Shown: positions 20,358 to 29,857 of the stretch, piece by piece
Numbering within the stretch: position 1 is the stretch's first letter
How the letters are laid out: each line of letters starts with the position of its first letter
Assembly: GCF_000833605.1 (NCBI RefSeq)
Contig: NZ_JXTG01000002.1
Location: forward strand, 124,001-188,000
DNA length: 64,000 nt
Source of the DNA: Anoxybacillus ayderensis
Lineage (GTDB): Bacteria; Bacillota; Bacilli; Bacillales; Anoxybacillaceae
Direction of reading: 5' to 3'
Position numbers and translations under genes: made by a program
The notes under the pieces: generated by a model
Told to the model about the DNA's origin: nothing
The model's database searches: none
The model's input: the letters and a program-made list of their open reading frames with translations, nothing else

Positions 20358-20487
20358 ACTTGGGGAGCTGTCTAGCTCCAAGCGCCATCGGCTCGAGTCG
20401 CTCCGCCCCACACTGCGGCGGCGACAGCCTCCTCGGTGGGGCTTGTGCGCTCTTCGCCGATAGGCGGGCGCTTTGCGCTTTTCTTAT
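20358..20487. repeat. GC-rich multi-stem element, probable dispersed structured repeat
   Basis: This block is far richer in G+C than its surroundings and folds on paper into four stems. GGAGCT-GTCT-AGCTCC forms a hairpin at 20364-20379. CGCCATCGGC (20383-20392) pairs with GCCGATAGGCG (20456-20466) across one bulged A. Inside it GCCCCAC (20405-20411) pairs with GTGGGGC (20436-20442). GCGC-TTT-GCGC (20468-20478) is followed by TTTT. The GTCTAGCTCC opening and GCGCTTTTCTT ending resemble, from memory, GC-rich intergenic repeats of Bacillus relatives; this was not checked. It could be a small RNA, a terminator complex or a non-autonomous mobile repeat. Confidence 0.6.
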
Positions 20488-20657
20488 CCTCGCGCTAAAT
20501 GTTTTTTTAGTTTTTGTACGTCACGAAGAGTGAGCCCGAATTCAGAAGCGAGTTCAAACGATGTGAGCTCGTTTTCTTTTTGAATAAATGAGTGAAAATC
20601 AACGTGCATAAGCGGGGATTGTGAATGGATAAACTCTCCTTTTTCACTATGGCGCAT
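20484..20657 (-). CDS. Small HTH-like protein, 57 residues
   Basis: A complete reading frame on the minus strand that falls below common length cut-offs. It begins ATG at 20657 with AAGGAGA 6 bases upstream and ends TAA at 20484-20486. The C-terminal half reads ENELTSFELASEFGLTLR followed by DVQKLKKHLARG, which has the form of a sigma-factor-like helix-turn-helix (SFELASEFGLTLRDVQKL). Function unknown; it may bind DNA. It lies divergent from the amidase gene and its stop touches the end of the structured element. The coding evidence is the strong ribosome binding site plus the sensible HTH pattern. Confidence 0.72.
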   Translation of the reverse strand: MRHSEKGEFIHSQSPLMHVDFHSFIQKENELTSFELASEFGLTLRDVQKLKKHLARG

Positions 20658-20788
20658 GACAAATCTCCTTTCGTGTCCATGTCGTTCGTATTATTCCCAA
20701 TTTTTCTACCTTTCCATTCAAAGAAGGATTTTTTTTATTTATGAAGAAATAAAGTAGCGACTATTGACAACGTAGGAGGATTTGCAAC

Positions 20789-22060
20789 ATGAAAAAATCG
20801 CTTATCGCGTCATTGTTCATGTTTTGTTGTTTGTTGCTGATCGTTCAAACAGCATCAGCAGCAATGAACGTGCGCATCGTTGTTGACCGATTGAACGTCC
20901 GCACCGGTCCAGGATTGACGTTTGCGGTGCAAGAAAAAGTAGCAAAAGGAAAGCAATATGCTGTCGTCCAAAAGCGAGGCGAATGGCTACAAATTCGGCT
21001 CGCATCGAACCGAACTGGCTGGGTGCATGGAAAATATGTTCAAATACAAAATGAAGCGAATGAAACGAAAAAACAAATACAACAACTTGTCGTCTGTCAA
21101 GTCGACGGTTTGCGAATTCGAAAAGGTCCGGGGACGACTTTTTCGGTCATCGGATATGTCAATCGCAATGAAAAAGGAATGGCAACGATCGCCCAAGGGG
21201 AGTGGGTGTACGTACGTTGGGACGGAAAAGAAGGATGGGTGCATCGGTCATATGTAGCGAATGTTGAACAAAATGAACAAAATAATCAACAAAATAATGA
21301 ACAACATACATACGTCCAAATGTTATACGACAATACAAATATTCGTTCTGCTCCTTCTACCCAATCGCCTGTCGTTGCAAAAGCAAAGCGTGGCGATCAG
21401 TTTTCGGTCATTCGTAAAGAAGGGCAATGGTACGTTATTCAAGTTGATGCGCAAACAATTGGATATGTAGCAGAATGGGTCGTTCAAGTAAGTAACCAAC
21501 CGTCTCCTTCTCAACCGCAATCGCTCGTAGGGAAAACGATTGTCATTGATGCCGGACATGGTGGCAAAGATTACGGTACGACAGGTGTGAATGGAACGAT
21601 CGAAAAAATGTTAACGTTACAAACCGCATTGTTGCTAAGTGAAAAGCTAAAACAAACGGGCGCTAATGTCATTTTAACGCGCGAAAACGATCGGTTTTTA
21701 TCGTTAAGTGAGCGAGTACAAATAGCTGGAAAAAATAAAGCCGATGCGTTCGTTAGCATTCATTACGATAGTGCATTAAACCGTACCGCCAGCGGTTTAA
21801 CAGTATATTACTATAAGCAAATCGACCGTTCGCTTGCGGATGCGCTTTTTGATCCCCTCAGTCGATTAACAGGCATTCAACAACGCGGAGTTCGTTTAGG
21901 AAATTATCATGTGTTGCGTGAAAATAGCCGCCCTTCTGTGTTGCTAGAGCTTGGCTATTTAAGCAATCCGAGTGAGGAGATGTTCGTTGTGTCGCCAACA
22001 TATCAACAAGCCGTGACAGAGGCGATTTGTAACGGATTAGTTCGCTACTTCGGAAAATAA
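20789..22060 (+). CDS. yrvJ: Secreted N-acetylmuramoyl-L-alanine amidase with three SH3b domains (YrvJ-like)
   Basis: Cleaves the amide between muramic acid and the stem peptide in peptidoglycan. Order: signal peptide (1-25, ending TASAA), three bacterial SH3 domains (about 28-86, 100-158, 174-233; each with an LNVRTGPG-like motif), then an Amidase_3 domain from residue 250. Zinc-site elements are visible: DAGHGGKDYG with H257, the Glu near 272, VSIHYDS, and the catalytic-type LLELGYLSN near the end. The linker 160-173 is Asn/Gln rich. 423 residues, shorter than B. subtilis YrvJ (about 518). Good ribosome binding site GTAGGAGGA. Confidence 0.92.
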   Translation: MKKSLIASLFMFCCLLLIVQTASAAMNVRIVVDRLNVRTGPGLTFAVQEKVAKGKQYAVVQKRGEWLQIRLASNRTGWVHGKYVQIQNEANETKKQIQQLVVCQVDGLRIRKGPGTTFSVIGYVNRNEKGMATIAQGEWVYVRWDGKEGWVHRSYVANVEQNEQNNQQNNEQHTYVQMLYDNTNIRSAPSTQSPVVAKAKRGDQFSVIRKEGQWYVIQVDAQTIGYVAEWVVQVSNQPSPSQPQSLVGKTIVIDAGHGGKDYGTTGVNGTIEKMLTLQTALLLSEKLKQTGANVILTRENDRFLSLSERVQIAGKNKADAFVSIHYDSALNRTASGLTVYYYKQIDRSLADALFDPLSRLTGIQQRGVRLGNYHVLRENSRPSVLLELGYLSNPSEEMFVVSPTYQQAVTEAICNGLVRYFGK

Positions 22061-22068
22061 CGGTCATC

Positions 22069-22097
22069 TTGACAAATGGTTTGTTCGTACGTAATAT
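22069..22097 (+). promoter_or_regulatory. Promoter of the hisS-aspS operon
   Basis: TTGACA (22069-22074), 17-base spacer, TAATAT (22092-22097). Lies just after the yrvJ stop and just before the T-box leader. Confidence 0.75.
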
Positions 22098-22104
22098 AAA
22101 AAGA

Positions 22105-22368
22105 AAATTCAACATCTCGCCGATGATGGAGAAAAGTAGTTAAGAGTACACATGGCCAGAGAGGAAATGCCGTAGGCTGGAAGCATTTCTCCATGATGAC
22201 TTAACGAACGAACACTCCGTAGGTTTCTCTTTGAACGCGCGATTGCTAGTAGGAGAGAACGCTTTCCGAGCGTTATCGGATAAAAGTGGAAGCATGCGCT
22301 TCAACTAGGGTGGCACCACGGGAATTCGTCTCTCGTCCCTAATTTATTAGGGATGGGAGATTTTTGTT
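22105..22368 (+). ncRNA. T-box riboswitch controlling hisS-aspS
   Basis: Leader that senses uncharged tRNA and allows read-through into the synthetase genes. Stem I includes an AGTA motif near 22135 and, on its 3' side, GAA followed by CAC (22213-22215), a histidine codon fitting a His specifier. The T-box core AGGGTGGCACCACGG is at 22307-22321. The terminator follows: TCTCTCGTCCCTAAT pairs with the ATTAGGGATGGGAGA arm ending at 22360, then a T-run. Specifier placement is by eye; no covariance model was run. Confidence 0.9.
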
Positions 22369-22395
22369 TGCATAAAAACTAAAGGAGGGAAATAT

Positions 22396-23667
22396 ATGTC
22401 ATTTCAAATTCCGCGCGGGACGCAAGATATATTGCCAGAACAAGCAGCAAAATGGCAATATATTGAACAAATAGCGCGCGAGCTTTGTCGTCGTTACAAT
22501 TACCAAGAAATTCGCACCCCTATTTTTGAACATACCGAACTATTTTTACGCGGTGTCGGCGATACGACCGACATTGTTCAAAAAGAAATGTACACATTTG
22601 AAGATCGTGGCGGTCGCAGTTTGACGCTTCGTCCAGAAGGAACGGCAGCGGTCGTTCGCTCATTTGTTGAAAATAAAATGTACGGATATCCGAATCAGCC
22701 GGTCAAACTTTATTACATGGGACCGATGTTTCGTTACGAACGTCCGCAAGCAGGGCGTTTTCGTCAGTTCGTTCAATTTGGTGTCGAAGCGCTCGGAAGC
22801 AATGATCCGGCCATTGATGCCGAAGTCATTGCTTTAGCGATGGACATATATCGCACGCTCGGATTGAAAAAGCTGAAACTTGTCATCAATAGTTTAGGTG
22901 ACGTTGAAAGTAGAAAGGCGCATAGACAAGCGTTAATTGATCATTTCCAACATCGCATTCACGAGTTTTGCGATGATTGCCAAGCGCGGTTACATAAAAA
23001 CCCGATGCGCATTTTAGACTGTAAAAAAGACCGTAATCACGAGCTGATGCGCACGGCTCCGTCTATTCTTGATTACTTAAATGAACAGTCGCGCACATAT
23101 TTTGAAAAAGTGCAAATGTATTTACAAAAGCTCGGTATCCCCTTTGAAGTCGACCCGCGGCTTGTGCGCGGTTTAGATTATTACAATCATACCGCGTTTG
23201 AAATTATGAGCGAGGCAGAAGGATTTGGCGCGATTACGACGTTATGTGGAGGCGGTCGCTACAACGGTCTCGTTCAAGAAATTGGCGGACCTGAAACGCC
23301 AGGTATCGGATTTGCTTTAAGCATTGAGCGCTTGCTTGCAGCATTAGAAGCAGAAAGTATTTCGCTACCAATTTCAGAAGGAATCGACTGTTACGTTGTT
23401 GCGTTAGGGGAACAAGCGAAAGAAGAGGCGGTTGCTCTCGTTGCTGCCCTTCGTCAAGAAGGCATCGCAGCAGAAAAAGATTATCAAGATCGAAAAGTGA
23501 AAGCACAGCTGAAAGCAGCCGATCGTTTGCATGCGACATACGTTGCTATTTTAGGGGAAGATGAACTTCAAAAAGGAGTTATTAACGTCAAACATATGGC
23601 AACAGGAGAACAGCAAGAAGTATCGCTTCATACATTTGTTTCACATATGAAAAACGTATTGCAATAG
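22396..23667 (+). CDS. hisS: Histidyl-tRNA synthetase
   Basis: Class II synthetase charging tRNA-His. 423 residues with [12 protein letters not shown] at the N terminus, [12 protein letters not shown], motif 2 [20 protein letters not shown], the histidine-binding [11 protein letters not shown], and motif 3 [12 protein letters not shown]. The C-terminal anticodon-binding domain starts near 325. Under T-box control and followed 11 bases later by aspS, forming one operon. Confidence 0.97.
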   Translation: MSFQIPRGTQDILPEQAAKWQYIEQIARELCRRYNYQEIRTPIFEHTELFLRGVGDTTDIVQKEMYTFEDRGGRSLTLRPEGTAAVVRSFVENKMYGYPNQPVKLYYMGPMFRYERPQAGRFRQFVQFGVEALGSNDPAIDAEVIALAMDIYRTLGLKKLKLVINSLGDVESRKAHRQALIDHFQHRIHEFCDDCQARLHKNPMRILDCKKDRNHELMRTAPSILDYLNEQSRTYFEKVQMYLQKLGIPFEVDPRLVRGLDYYNHTAFEIMSEAEGFGAITTLCGGGRYNGLVQEIGGPETPGIGFALSIERLLAALEAESISLPISEGIDCYVVALGEQAKEEAVALVAALRQEGIAAEKDYQDRKVKAQLKAADRLHATYVAILGEDELQKGVINVKHMATGEQQEVSLHTFVSHMKNVLQ

Positions 23668-23678
23668 GAGGGGAAATT

Positions 23679-25457
23679 ATGTTCGGAAGGACGCATTATT
23701 GTGGAGAAGTAACGGATCAAGCGATTGGTCAAACGGTTCGTTTAAAAGGATGGGTGCAAAAACGTCGCGATTTAGGAGGACTTATTTTCATTGATTTGCG
23801 CGATCGAACAGGCATCGTTCAAATTGTATTTAGTCCAGATGTATCGAAAGAAGCATTGCAAGTAGCAGAAACGATTCGTAGCGAGTACGTGTTAGACGTA
23901 GAAGGAAAAGTCGTTCAGCGCGAGGAAGGACAAGTCAATCCGAATTTACCGACAGGAACAGTCGAAGTGCATGCGACGCACGTAACGATTTTAAGTGAAG
24001 CGAAAACACCGCCGTTTCCGATTTCGGATAAAACGGACGTATCCGAAGATGTTCGGTTAAAATATCGTTATTTAGATTTACGTCGCCCGGTGATGTTTCA
24101 AACGTTTCAATTGCGCCATCAAGTGACGAAAGCGATTCGCGACTTTTTAGATGAAGAAGGTTTTTTAGAGGTAGAAACGCCAATTTTAACGAAAAGCACG
24201 CCAGAGGGAGCACGTGACTATTTAGTACCGAGTCGCGTCCATCCAGGAGAGTTTTATGCGTTGCCACAATCGCCTCAAATTTTTAAACAATTATTAATGG
24301 TCGCTGGTTTTGAACGGTACTATCAAATTGCCCGCTGTTTCCGCGATGAAGATTTACGTGCCGATCGCCAACCGGAATTTACGCAAGTCGATATTGAAAC
24401 ATCGTTTATGAGCCAAGATGATATTTTAGCGATGATTGAACGGATGATGGCACGCGTCATGAAAATCGCAAAAGGGATCGACATCCCTATTCCATTCCCG
24501 CGCATGTCATATGACGAGGCGATCGCACGCTTCGGTTCGGACAAGCCAGACACGCGTTTTGGACTTGAGCTTGTCGATTTATCTGAGCAAGTGAAAGATT
24601 GTGGCTTTAAAGTGTTCGCTAGCGCAGTGCAAAACGGTGGACAAGTAAAAGCGATCAACGTGAAAGGAGCTGCGGATAAATATTCGCGCAAAGACATTGA
24701 TGCGTTGACGGAATATGTGGCTCGCTACGGGGCAAAAGGGTTAGCATGGTTGAAAGTGGAAGATGACGGATTAAAAGGGCCGATTGCGAAGTTTTTTAAC
24801 GAAGACGAGCAAAAACAAATGATGCAAACGCTTGAAGCGGAAGTCGGCGATTTGTTGTTATTTGTAGCCGATAAAAAATGTGTCGTTGCAGACTCACTTG
24901 GCGCGTTGCGTTTAAAATTAGGGAAAGATTTGAAGTTGATTGACGAATCCGCGTTTCATTTCTTATGGATTACAGATTGGCCACTTTTTGAATACGATGA
25001 GGAAGAAGGTCGTTACTATGCAGCGCACCATCCGTTTACAATGCCTGTGCGCGAAGATGTCCCGAAATTTGAAACAGATCCAGCAAGCGTCCGCGCACAA
25101 GCATACGATCTTGTTTTAAACGGGTATGAGTTAGGTGGAGGATCGCTCCGTATTTTTGAACGCGACATACAAGAAAAAATGTTTAAGACGCTTGGCTTTA
25201 CTGAAGAACAAGCGCGCGAACAGTTTGGGTTTTTGCTTGAGGCGTTTGAATACGGCACTCCTCCGCATGGCGGCATCGCGCTCGGATTGGATCGACTTGT
25301 TATGTTGCTTGCGGGCCGTTCCAACTTACGCGATACGATTGCCTTCCCGAAAACAGCGAGCGCAAGCTGCTTGCTAACAGAAGCGCCGAGTGCAGTAAGC
25401 GAAGCGCAATTAGACGAATTGCATTTGTCAGTGAAGGACGTTCAAAAAGTAGACTAA
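23679..25457 (+). CDS. aspS: Aspartyl-tRNA synthetase
   Basis: Class IIb synthetase of the bacterial type, 592 residues. An N-terminal OB-fold anticodon domain ([22 protein letters not shown]), motif 2 [21 protein letters not shown], a GAD insertion domain (about 295-415), and motif 3 [15 protein letters not shown] are all present. Co-transcribed with hisS under a T-box that appears to read tRNA-His. The 6S RNA promoter follows closely. Confidence 0.97.
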   Translation: MFGRTHYCGEVTDQAIGQTVRLKGWVQKRRDLGGLIFIDLRDRTGIVQIVFSPDVSKEALQVAETIRSEYVLDVEGKVVQREEGQVNPNLPTGTVEVHATHVTILSEAKTPPFPISDKTDVSEDVRLKYRYLDLRRPVMFQTFQLRHQVTKAIRDFLDEEGFLEVETPILTKSTPEGARDYLVPSRVHPGEFYALPQSPQIFKQLLMVAGFERYYQIARCFRDEDLRADRQPEFTQVDIETSFMSQDDILAMIERMMARVMKIAKGIDIPIPFPRMSYDEAIARFGSDKPDTRFGLELVDLSEQVKDCGFKVFASAVQNGGQVKAINVKGAADKYSRKDIDALTEYVARYGAKGLAWLKVEDDGLKGPIAKFFNEDEQKQMMQTLEAEVGDLLLFVADKKCVVADSLGALRLKLGKDLKLIDESAFHFLWITDWPLFEYDEEEGRYYAAHHPFTMPVREDVPKFETDPASVRAQAYDLVLNGYELGGGSLRIFERDIQEKMFKTLGFTEEQAREQFGFLLEAFEYGTPPHGGIALGLDRLVMLLAGRSNLRDTIAFPKTASASCLLTEAPSAVSEAQLDELHLSVKDVQKVD

Positions 25458-25467
25458 ATTTGTAACG

Positions 25468-25496
25468 TTGCAAATGCATACGAAGTGTGCTAACAT
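25468..25496 (+). promoter_or_regulatory. Promoter of 6S RNA
   Basis: TTGCAA (25468-25473), 17-base spacer, TAACAT (25491-25496), which would place the transcript start near 25503. Confidence 0.6.
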
Positions 25497-25502
25497 ACAA
25501 AT

Positions 25503-25700
25503 AACAACAAGTCCTGATGTGTTTGTCGTATCACCTATTGTTTTGACCGAACAATGTGTGATACGGGAGCCCGGGTTTTCAGGTGGCGTACATGCCTCAT
25601 TTACATAGAGAGGACGTACATAAGCTTGAAACAGGGCACCCACCTGTGAGAGAGCGGGTTCAAAACAAAGGCCATCAGCGACGGCACGATTGGGACTTAA
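25503..25700 (+). ncRNA. bsrA: 6S RNA (6S-1/BsrA-like)
   Basis: 6S RNA mimics an open promoter, sequesters SigA RNA polymerase and serves as a template for short product RNAs. The 5' segment GTCCTGATGTGTTTGTCGTA and the inner segments CACCTATTGTTTT, GAACAATGTG and GGGCACCCACCTGTGAG resemble the B. subtilis 6S-1 RNA as I remember it. The ends pair (GTCC near 25511 with GGGAC near 25692), giving a closing stem around a long irregular helix. Position between aspS and yrvM/tcdA is the same as bsrA in B. subtilis. Ends are approximate. Confidence 0.88.
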
Positions 25701-25716
25701 GAAACAAAAACGAATA

Positions 25717-25759
25717 AAGCCTTAACGTAAAGAACATGCTTTACGTTGGGGCTTTTTTT
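25717..25759 (+). terminator. Terminator downstream of 6S RNA
   Basis: AAGCCTTAACGTAAAG (25717-25732) pairs with CTTTACGTTGGGGCTT (25739-25754), loop AACATG, then a T-run. Confidence 0.9.
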
Positions 25760-25812
25760 GTGCCATAATGCATGTATATCCGATTGAAATACTTACATAT
25801 GGGAGGAGCAAT

Positions 25813-26577
25813 ATGTTACATCAATTTTCTCGTAACGAATTAGCAATCGGGAAAGAAGGATTGAAACGATTAAGCGAAAGTACAGTTGCCGTTCTCGGCA
25901 TTGGCGGTGTCGGATCGTTTGCAGTAGAAGCGCTAGCTCGCTCAGGCGTCGGGCGCCTCATTTTAATCGATAAAGACGATATTGATATTACAAATGTCAA
26001 TCGCCAAATCCATGCGTTGTTATCCACTGTCGGGCGTCCGAAAGTGGAAGTGATGAAGGAGCGGATCGCTGACATTAACCGAGCGTGCGAAGTGATTGCG
26101 TTAAAAATGTTTTATACAGAAGAGACGTATGAACAAATTTTTTCGTATGACATTGACTATGTCATCGATGCATCGGATACGATTTCATATAAAATTCATT
26201 TAATGAAACAATGTTTAGAACGCAACATTCCGATCATTTCAAGTATGGGAGCTGCAAATAAAATGGATCCGACTCGTTTCCGTATTGCTGATATTTCAAA
26301 AACGCATACAGATCCGATTGCGAAAGTCATTCGTACAAAATTACGAAAAGAAGGAATTAAAAAAGGTATTACGGTTGTTTTTTCAGATGAAAGTCCAATC
26401 GTCATTCGCGAAGATGTGCGAAAAGAAGTAGGAAACGATGAAGCGACGATTCGTAAGGCAAAAATGCCGCCGTCATCGAATGCGTTCGTTCCATCTGTCG
26501 CTGGTCTCATTATGGCGGCACATGTCGTGCAACAGTTATTAAAAGACATCCCGATTCAACGTGTTGATCAACAATAA
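25813..26577 (+). CDS. tcdA: tRNA threonylcarbamoyladenosine dehydratase TcdA (YrvM)
   Basis: E1-like, ATP-dependent enzyme that cyclises t6A37 in tRNA to ct6A. 254 residues from ATG 25813, which follows GGGAGGAG; an earlier in-frame ATG at 25768 has no ribosome binding site. The nucleotide-binding motif GIGGVGSFAVEALARSG is near residues 29-45, then IDKDDIDITNVNRQIHAL and DASDTISYKI, the ThiF/MoeB pattern. Closed by a terminator. Confidence 0.93.
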   Translation: MLHQFSRNELAIGKEGLKRLSESTVAVLGIGGVGSFAVEALARSGVGRLILIDKDDIDITNVNRQIHALLSTVGRPKVEVMKERIADINRACEVIALKMFYTEETYEQIFSYDIDYVIDASDTISYKIHLMKQCLERNIPIISSMGAANKMDPTRFRIADISKTHTDPIAKVIRTKLRKEGIKKGITVVFSDESPIVIREDVRKEVGNDEATIRKAKMPPSSNAFVPSVAGLIMAAHVVQQLLKDIPIQRVDQQ

Positions 26578-26606
26578 GCGCAAGGGGAAATCCTTTGCGC
26601 TTTTCT
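26576..26606 (+). terminator. Terminator after tcdA
   Basis: AAGCGCAAGG (26576-26585) pairs with CCTTTGCGCTT (26592-26602), followed by TTCTT. Confidence 0.8.
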
Positions 26607-26622
26607 TATCGCACATTATTAG

Positions 26623-26651
26623 TTGCAAATAAACAAAAATTGAATTATAGT
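26623..26651 (+). promoter_or_regulatory. Promoter of the RND transporter gene
   Basis: TTGCAA (26623-26628), 17-base spacer, TATAGT (26646-26651). The expected start, about 26658, lies just before the operator palindromes. Confidence 0.55.
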
Positions 26652-26666
26652 GAAAGTATGACTGTT

Positions 26667-26693
26667 CGGTCGTAATCAAACGACCGATCGGTC
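26667..26693 (+). promoter_or_regulatory. TetR-type operator upstream of the RND gene
   Basis: Two overlapping palindromes: CGGTCGT-N6-ACGACCG (26667-26686) and GACCGATCGGTC (26682-26693). This is the usual form of a TetR-family site and sits immediately downstream of the predicted start point. The TetR gene two positions along (29858) is the obvious candidate to bind it; not proven. Confidence 0.7.
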
Positions 26694-26721
26694 ATATTTC
26701 AGGAAAGAAAGGAAGAGCGGG

Positions 26722-29700
26722 ATGAACTTTTTAACAAGGTTTAGTTTAAAAAACGCAGTCGCCGTGTTCATCATTTCATTTTTACTTATATTAGGCGGAC
26801 TATATTCATTTTCTTCTTTAAAAGTGGATTTACTTCCAAATATTGAGTTTCCACAATTGTCTGTGGAAGTCATTTATCCGGGTGCTTCACCAGAAGATAT
26901 GAATGAGCAAGTGACGGCGAAGTTAGAAGAAAAATTTAAAGCAATTGAAGGAGTAAAGAAGATTCAAAGTTCTTCATTTGAAAGCATCGCCATCGTGAAT
27001 TTAGAATTTCCATTTAACACAGATATGGAAGAAGTCGAACGACAAGTTGAATCGCTTGTCAAAGAAGCGAATTTACCAGAAAACGTGCAGACGAAAGTGA
27101 ATCGTTTCTCGTTTGGTACGTTCCCGATTTATAACATTTCTGTATTCGCTAAAGGAGATACGAACGCACAGCAGCTTTTAGATGAGACAATTATTCCAGA
27201 GCTGAAAAAAATTAACGGAATTAACTCCATTTCCGTCGGTGGAATGGAAGAAAAATTAATTCAAATTACAGTAGACAAACAAAAAGCGTTGCAATACGGC
27301 TTAAGCTTAACGCAAATTAAAGAACAAATTAACGAAAAGTTTTTAGCATTCCCAGCTGGAAACGTTCAAACAGAAACGGTACAAATTCCGATTCGCGTTC
27401 AACAAAAAATTGAAACGATAAAACAGCTTGAAAATTTACCATTATCTTCTCCGATCATGAATGCATCACCAGGTGCGCCGGCAAGCGGGCAAGAAGCACC
27501 GACAACGATTACATTAAAAGATGTCGCAACGATTGAACCTGTCACAGAACAAGGAGAAATCACGCGCTACAATTTAAACGCTGCACTGTCGATGGCCATT
27601 ACAAAAAAGCAAGATGCCAATACGGTTGAAGTGGCAGAAAAAGTGCTAAACGTGCTTGACAAATATAAAGACAAAATTGATTATGCAATCGGATTTGATT
27701 CAGCAGAGGGAATTAAAAAGTCAGTTGAAACACTTGTGCGTGAAGGATTGCTTGGGGCATTGTTTGCATCTATCGCGGTGCTCGTCTTTTTACGAAACGT
27801 GCGTGCAACGATTATCGCAATCATTTCCATTCCGCTTTCGCTCTTAGTGGCATCAATTTTCTTACAACGAATGGATATTTCTTTAAACATTATGACGCTC
27901 GGTGGAATGGCGGTTGCTGTCGGACGTGTCGTTGACGATAGCATCGTCGTTATCGAAAACATTTTCCGCCGCGTTCGTAAGTCAAAGACAGGGATGACAG
28001 ATGAACTTGTCCAAGATTCAACAAAAGAAATTTTAAAGGCGATTACATCATCGACCATTACGACAGTCGTTGTCTTTTTACCGCTCGGTCTTGTTGGCGG
28101 TGTAACAGGTGAGTTTTTCCTACCATTTGCGTTAACGATCGTATTTTCGCTTTTAATGTCGCTTGTTGTTGCCATTACGATCGTTCCAATTTTAGCGAAG
28201 TTCTCGTTTAAAAAGGTGCCGCCAGAAGAAAAAGAAGGAGCGTTGCAACGAGCTTACGGAAAAACGATTGAATGGGCGCTTGATCATAAAAAAACGGTGT
28301 TATTCCTGTCTGTTGTATTGCTCGGTAGTTCGTTTGCTATTGTGCCGAAGTTAGGCTTTACATTTATTCCAAACGAAGAACAAAAAACGCTCATTGCTGC
28401 CATTGAGCTTCCTTCTTCGACGCCGTTAGAAAAAACGAATGAAGTGTCGCTCCAAGTCGAGAAAATGTTTGATGAAAAGAAAGAAATTAAAGAAGTGACA
28501 GCTGGAATTGGTACGCGCGACTTCCGAAGCGGCTTAAAACGAAAAAATCAAGCGAACTATTTCATTACGTTAGAAGAAAACGTAAACGTTTCGCAATTTA
28601 TTAAAGAGCTTGAAAAAGAAATGGAAGACATTGCCCAAGCTGAAGTAAAAGCAGCGAAAGTTGGCGTCCAAGAATTGCAATCGGGTGGACCGCCGTCTAA
28701 CAATAACGTGAACATTGACTTATACTCGACAAACTTAACAGCGTTACAACAAGCAGCGAAAGATGTAGAGCTTTATTTGAAAAAGCGTTACGATTTAAAA
28801 TATGTCACAAACAACTTTGCAGATAAACAAAAGCAAGTGATCGTAAACATTGATCCGCAAAAAGCAGCACAATACGGAGTTTCTGGCTTCCAAATTCTCG
28901 GCACGATCGCTGATCAAACTCGTCCGGTGCAAGTTGGAACGTTAAAACTCGACGATGAAGAGCGGATGGTTCAATTGTCATATAACGAACAAATGACGTC
29001 GATGGAACAGCTAGAAAATACGCTTATTTTCACAAAGTTTGGCCCTGTTCCAGTAAAACAGTTAGCAGACGTAAAAGAAGTAGATACGTTTACATCGATT
29101 CAAAAACTAGATGGAAAAGTGTTTGCTCGCGTTTCTGCCCAAATCGTAGGCGATAACATTCAAAAAGTGACACAAGACGTCATTAATGGCGTCAAACAAG
29201 ACGTACAGTTACCAGAAGACGTCTCACTGGAAGGTGGCGGTGGAAGCGATGAAACGGTCGAAACGTTCCAGCAGCTCGGCTTAGCGATGGCTGTTGCGAT
29301 TGGGCTTGTATATATTACAATGCTCATTACGTTTGGAAAAGCGCGTATTCCGTTCATCATTTTATCGTCGCTCATATTCGTCCCAATTGGTTCTTTGCTC
29401 GGTTTATTTATCGCAAATGAACCGATGTCTGTCAGCGTCATGATCGGTTTACTCATGCTCATTGGAATTGTCACAACAAACGCGATCGTTCTCGTTGACC
29501 GCATCGGACAAAATCGTGAGCAAAAAGGAATGACGATTCGTCACGCGCTCATTGAAGCAGGAAAAACGCGGCTACGCCCAATTTTAATGACCGCATTTGC
29601 GACAGTTGCCGCACTCATTCCGCTTGCGCTCACGAAATCATCAGGAACGCTCATTTCGAAAGGATTAGCGATTACGGTCATCGGCGGATTGACATCATCT

Positions 29701-29781
29701 ACATTGCTGACGTTAATTCTCGTTCCTGTTGTGTATGAACTATTTTTCTTCCGTCAAGCGAAAAAAGAACGACAAGCATAA
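26722..29781 (+). CDS. RND-family multidrug/lipopeptide exporter (SwrC/AcrB-like)
   Basis: 1019-residue inner-membrane proton-driven exporter. It shows the AcrB pattern: N-terminal helix, first large extracytoplasmic loop (PGASPEDMNEQVTAKLEE), helices 2-6 with the proton-relay Asp pair at 405-406 (VGRVVDDSIVVIENI), a second loop, and a C-terminal helix bundle (RLRPILMTAFATVAALIPLAL). The closest B. subtilis relative is SwrC (YerP), a surfactin-tolerance exporter; substrate here is unknown. No membrane-fusion partner lies beside it, usual for Gram-positive RND pumps. Preceded by a TetR operator. Confidence 0.9.
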   Translation: MNFLTRFSLKNAVAVFIISFLLILGGLYSFSSLKVDLLPNIEFPQLSVEVIYPGASPEDMNEQVTAKLEEKFKAIEGVKKIQSSSFESIAIVNLEFPFNTDMEEVERQVESLVKEANLPENVQTKVNRFSFGTFPIYNISVFAKGDTNAQQLLDETIIPELKKINGINSISVGGMEEKLIQITVDKQKALQYGLSLTQIKEQINEKFLAFPAGNVQTETVQIPIRVQQKIETIKQLENLPLSSPIMNASPGAPASGQEAPTTITLKDVATIEPVTEQGEITRYNLNAALSMAITKKQDANTVEVAEKVLNVLDKYKDKIDYAIGFDSAEGIKKSVETLVREGLLGALFASIAVLVFLRNVRATIIAIISIPLSLLVASIFLQRMDISLNIMTLGGMAVAVGRVVDDSIVVIENIFRRVRKSKTGMTDELVQDSTKEILKAITSSTITTVVVFLPLGLVGGVTGEFFLPFALTIVFSLLMSLVVAITIVPILAKFSFKKVPPEEKEGALQRAYGKTIEWALDHKKTVLFLSVVLLGSSFAIVPKLGFTFIPNEEQKTLIAAIELPSSTPLEKTNEVSLQVEKMFDEKKEIKEVTAGIGTRDFRSGLKRKNQANYFITLEENVNVSQFIKELEKEMEDIAQAEVKAAKVGVQELQSGGPPSNNNVNIDLYSTNLTALQQAAKDVELYLKKRYDLKYVTNNFADKQKQVIVNIDPQKAAQYGVSGFQILGTIADQTRPVQVGTLKLDDEERMVQLSYNEQMTSMEQLENTLIFTKFGPVPVKQLADVKEVDTFTSIQKLDGKVFARVSAQIVGDNIQKVTQDVINGVKQDVQLPEDVSLEGGGGSDETVETFQQLGLAMAVAIGLVYITMLITFGKARIPFIILSSLIFVPIGSLLGLFIANEPMSVSVMIGLLMLIGIVTTNAIVLVDRIGQNREQKGMTIRHALIEAGKTRLRPILMTAFATVAALIPLALTKSSGTLISKGLAITVIGGLTSSTLLTLILVPVVYELFFFRQAKKERQA

Positions 29782-29787
29782 TTGATG

Positions 29788-29820
29788 ACAGGCTGGCTGA
29801 AATTCGGTCAGCCTGTTATG
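29788..29820 (+). terminator. Weak terminator after the RND gene
   Basis: ACAGGCTG (29788-29795) pairs with CAGCCTGT (29809-29816) but only a few T follow, so partial read-through into the TetR gene is plausible. Confidence 0.5.
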
Positions 29821-29857
29821 TTATAATAAAACGAGAAAACAATAAGGATGAGGCCGC

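Noticed and set aside
27681-28175. A 164-codon minus-strand frame inside the RND gene
   Set aside because: Shadow of a strongly biased membrane-protein gene; no ribosome binding site.
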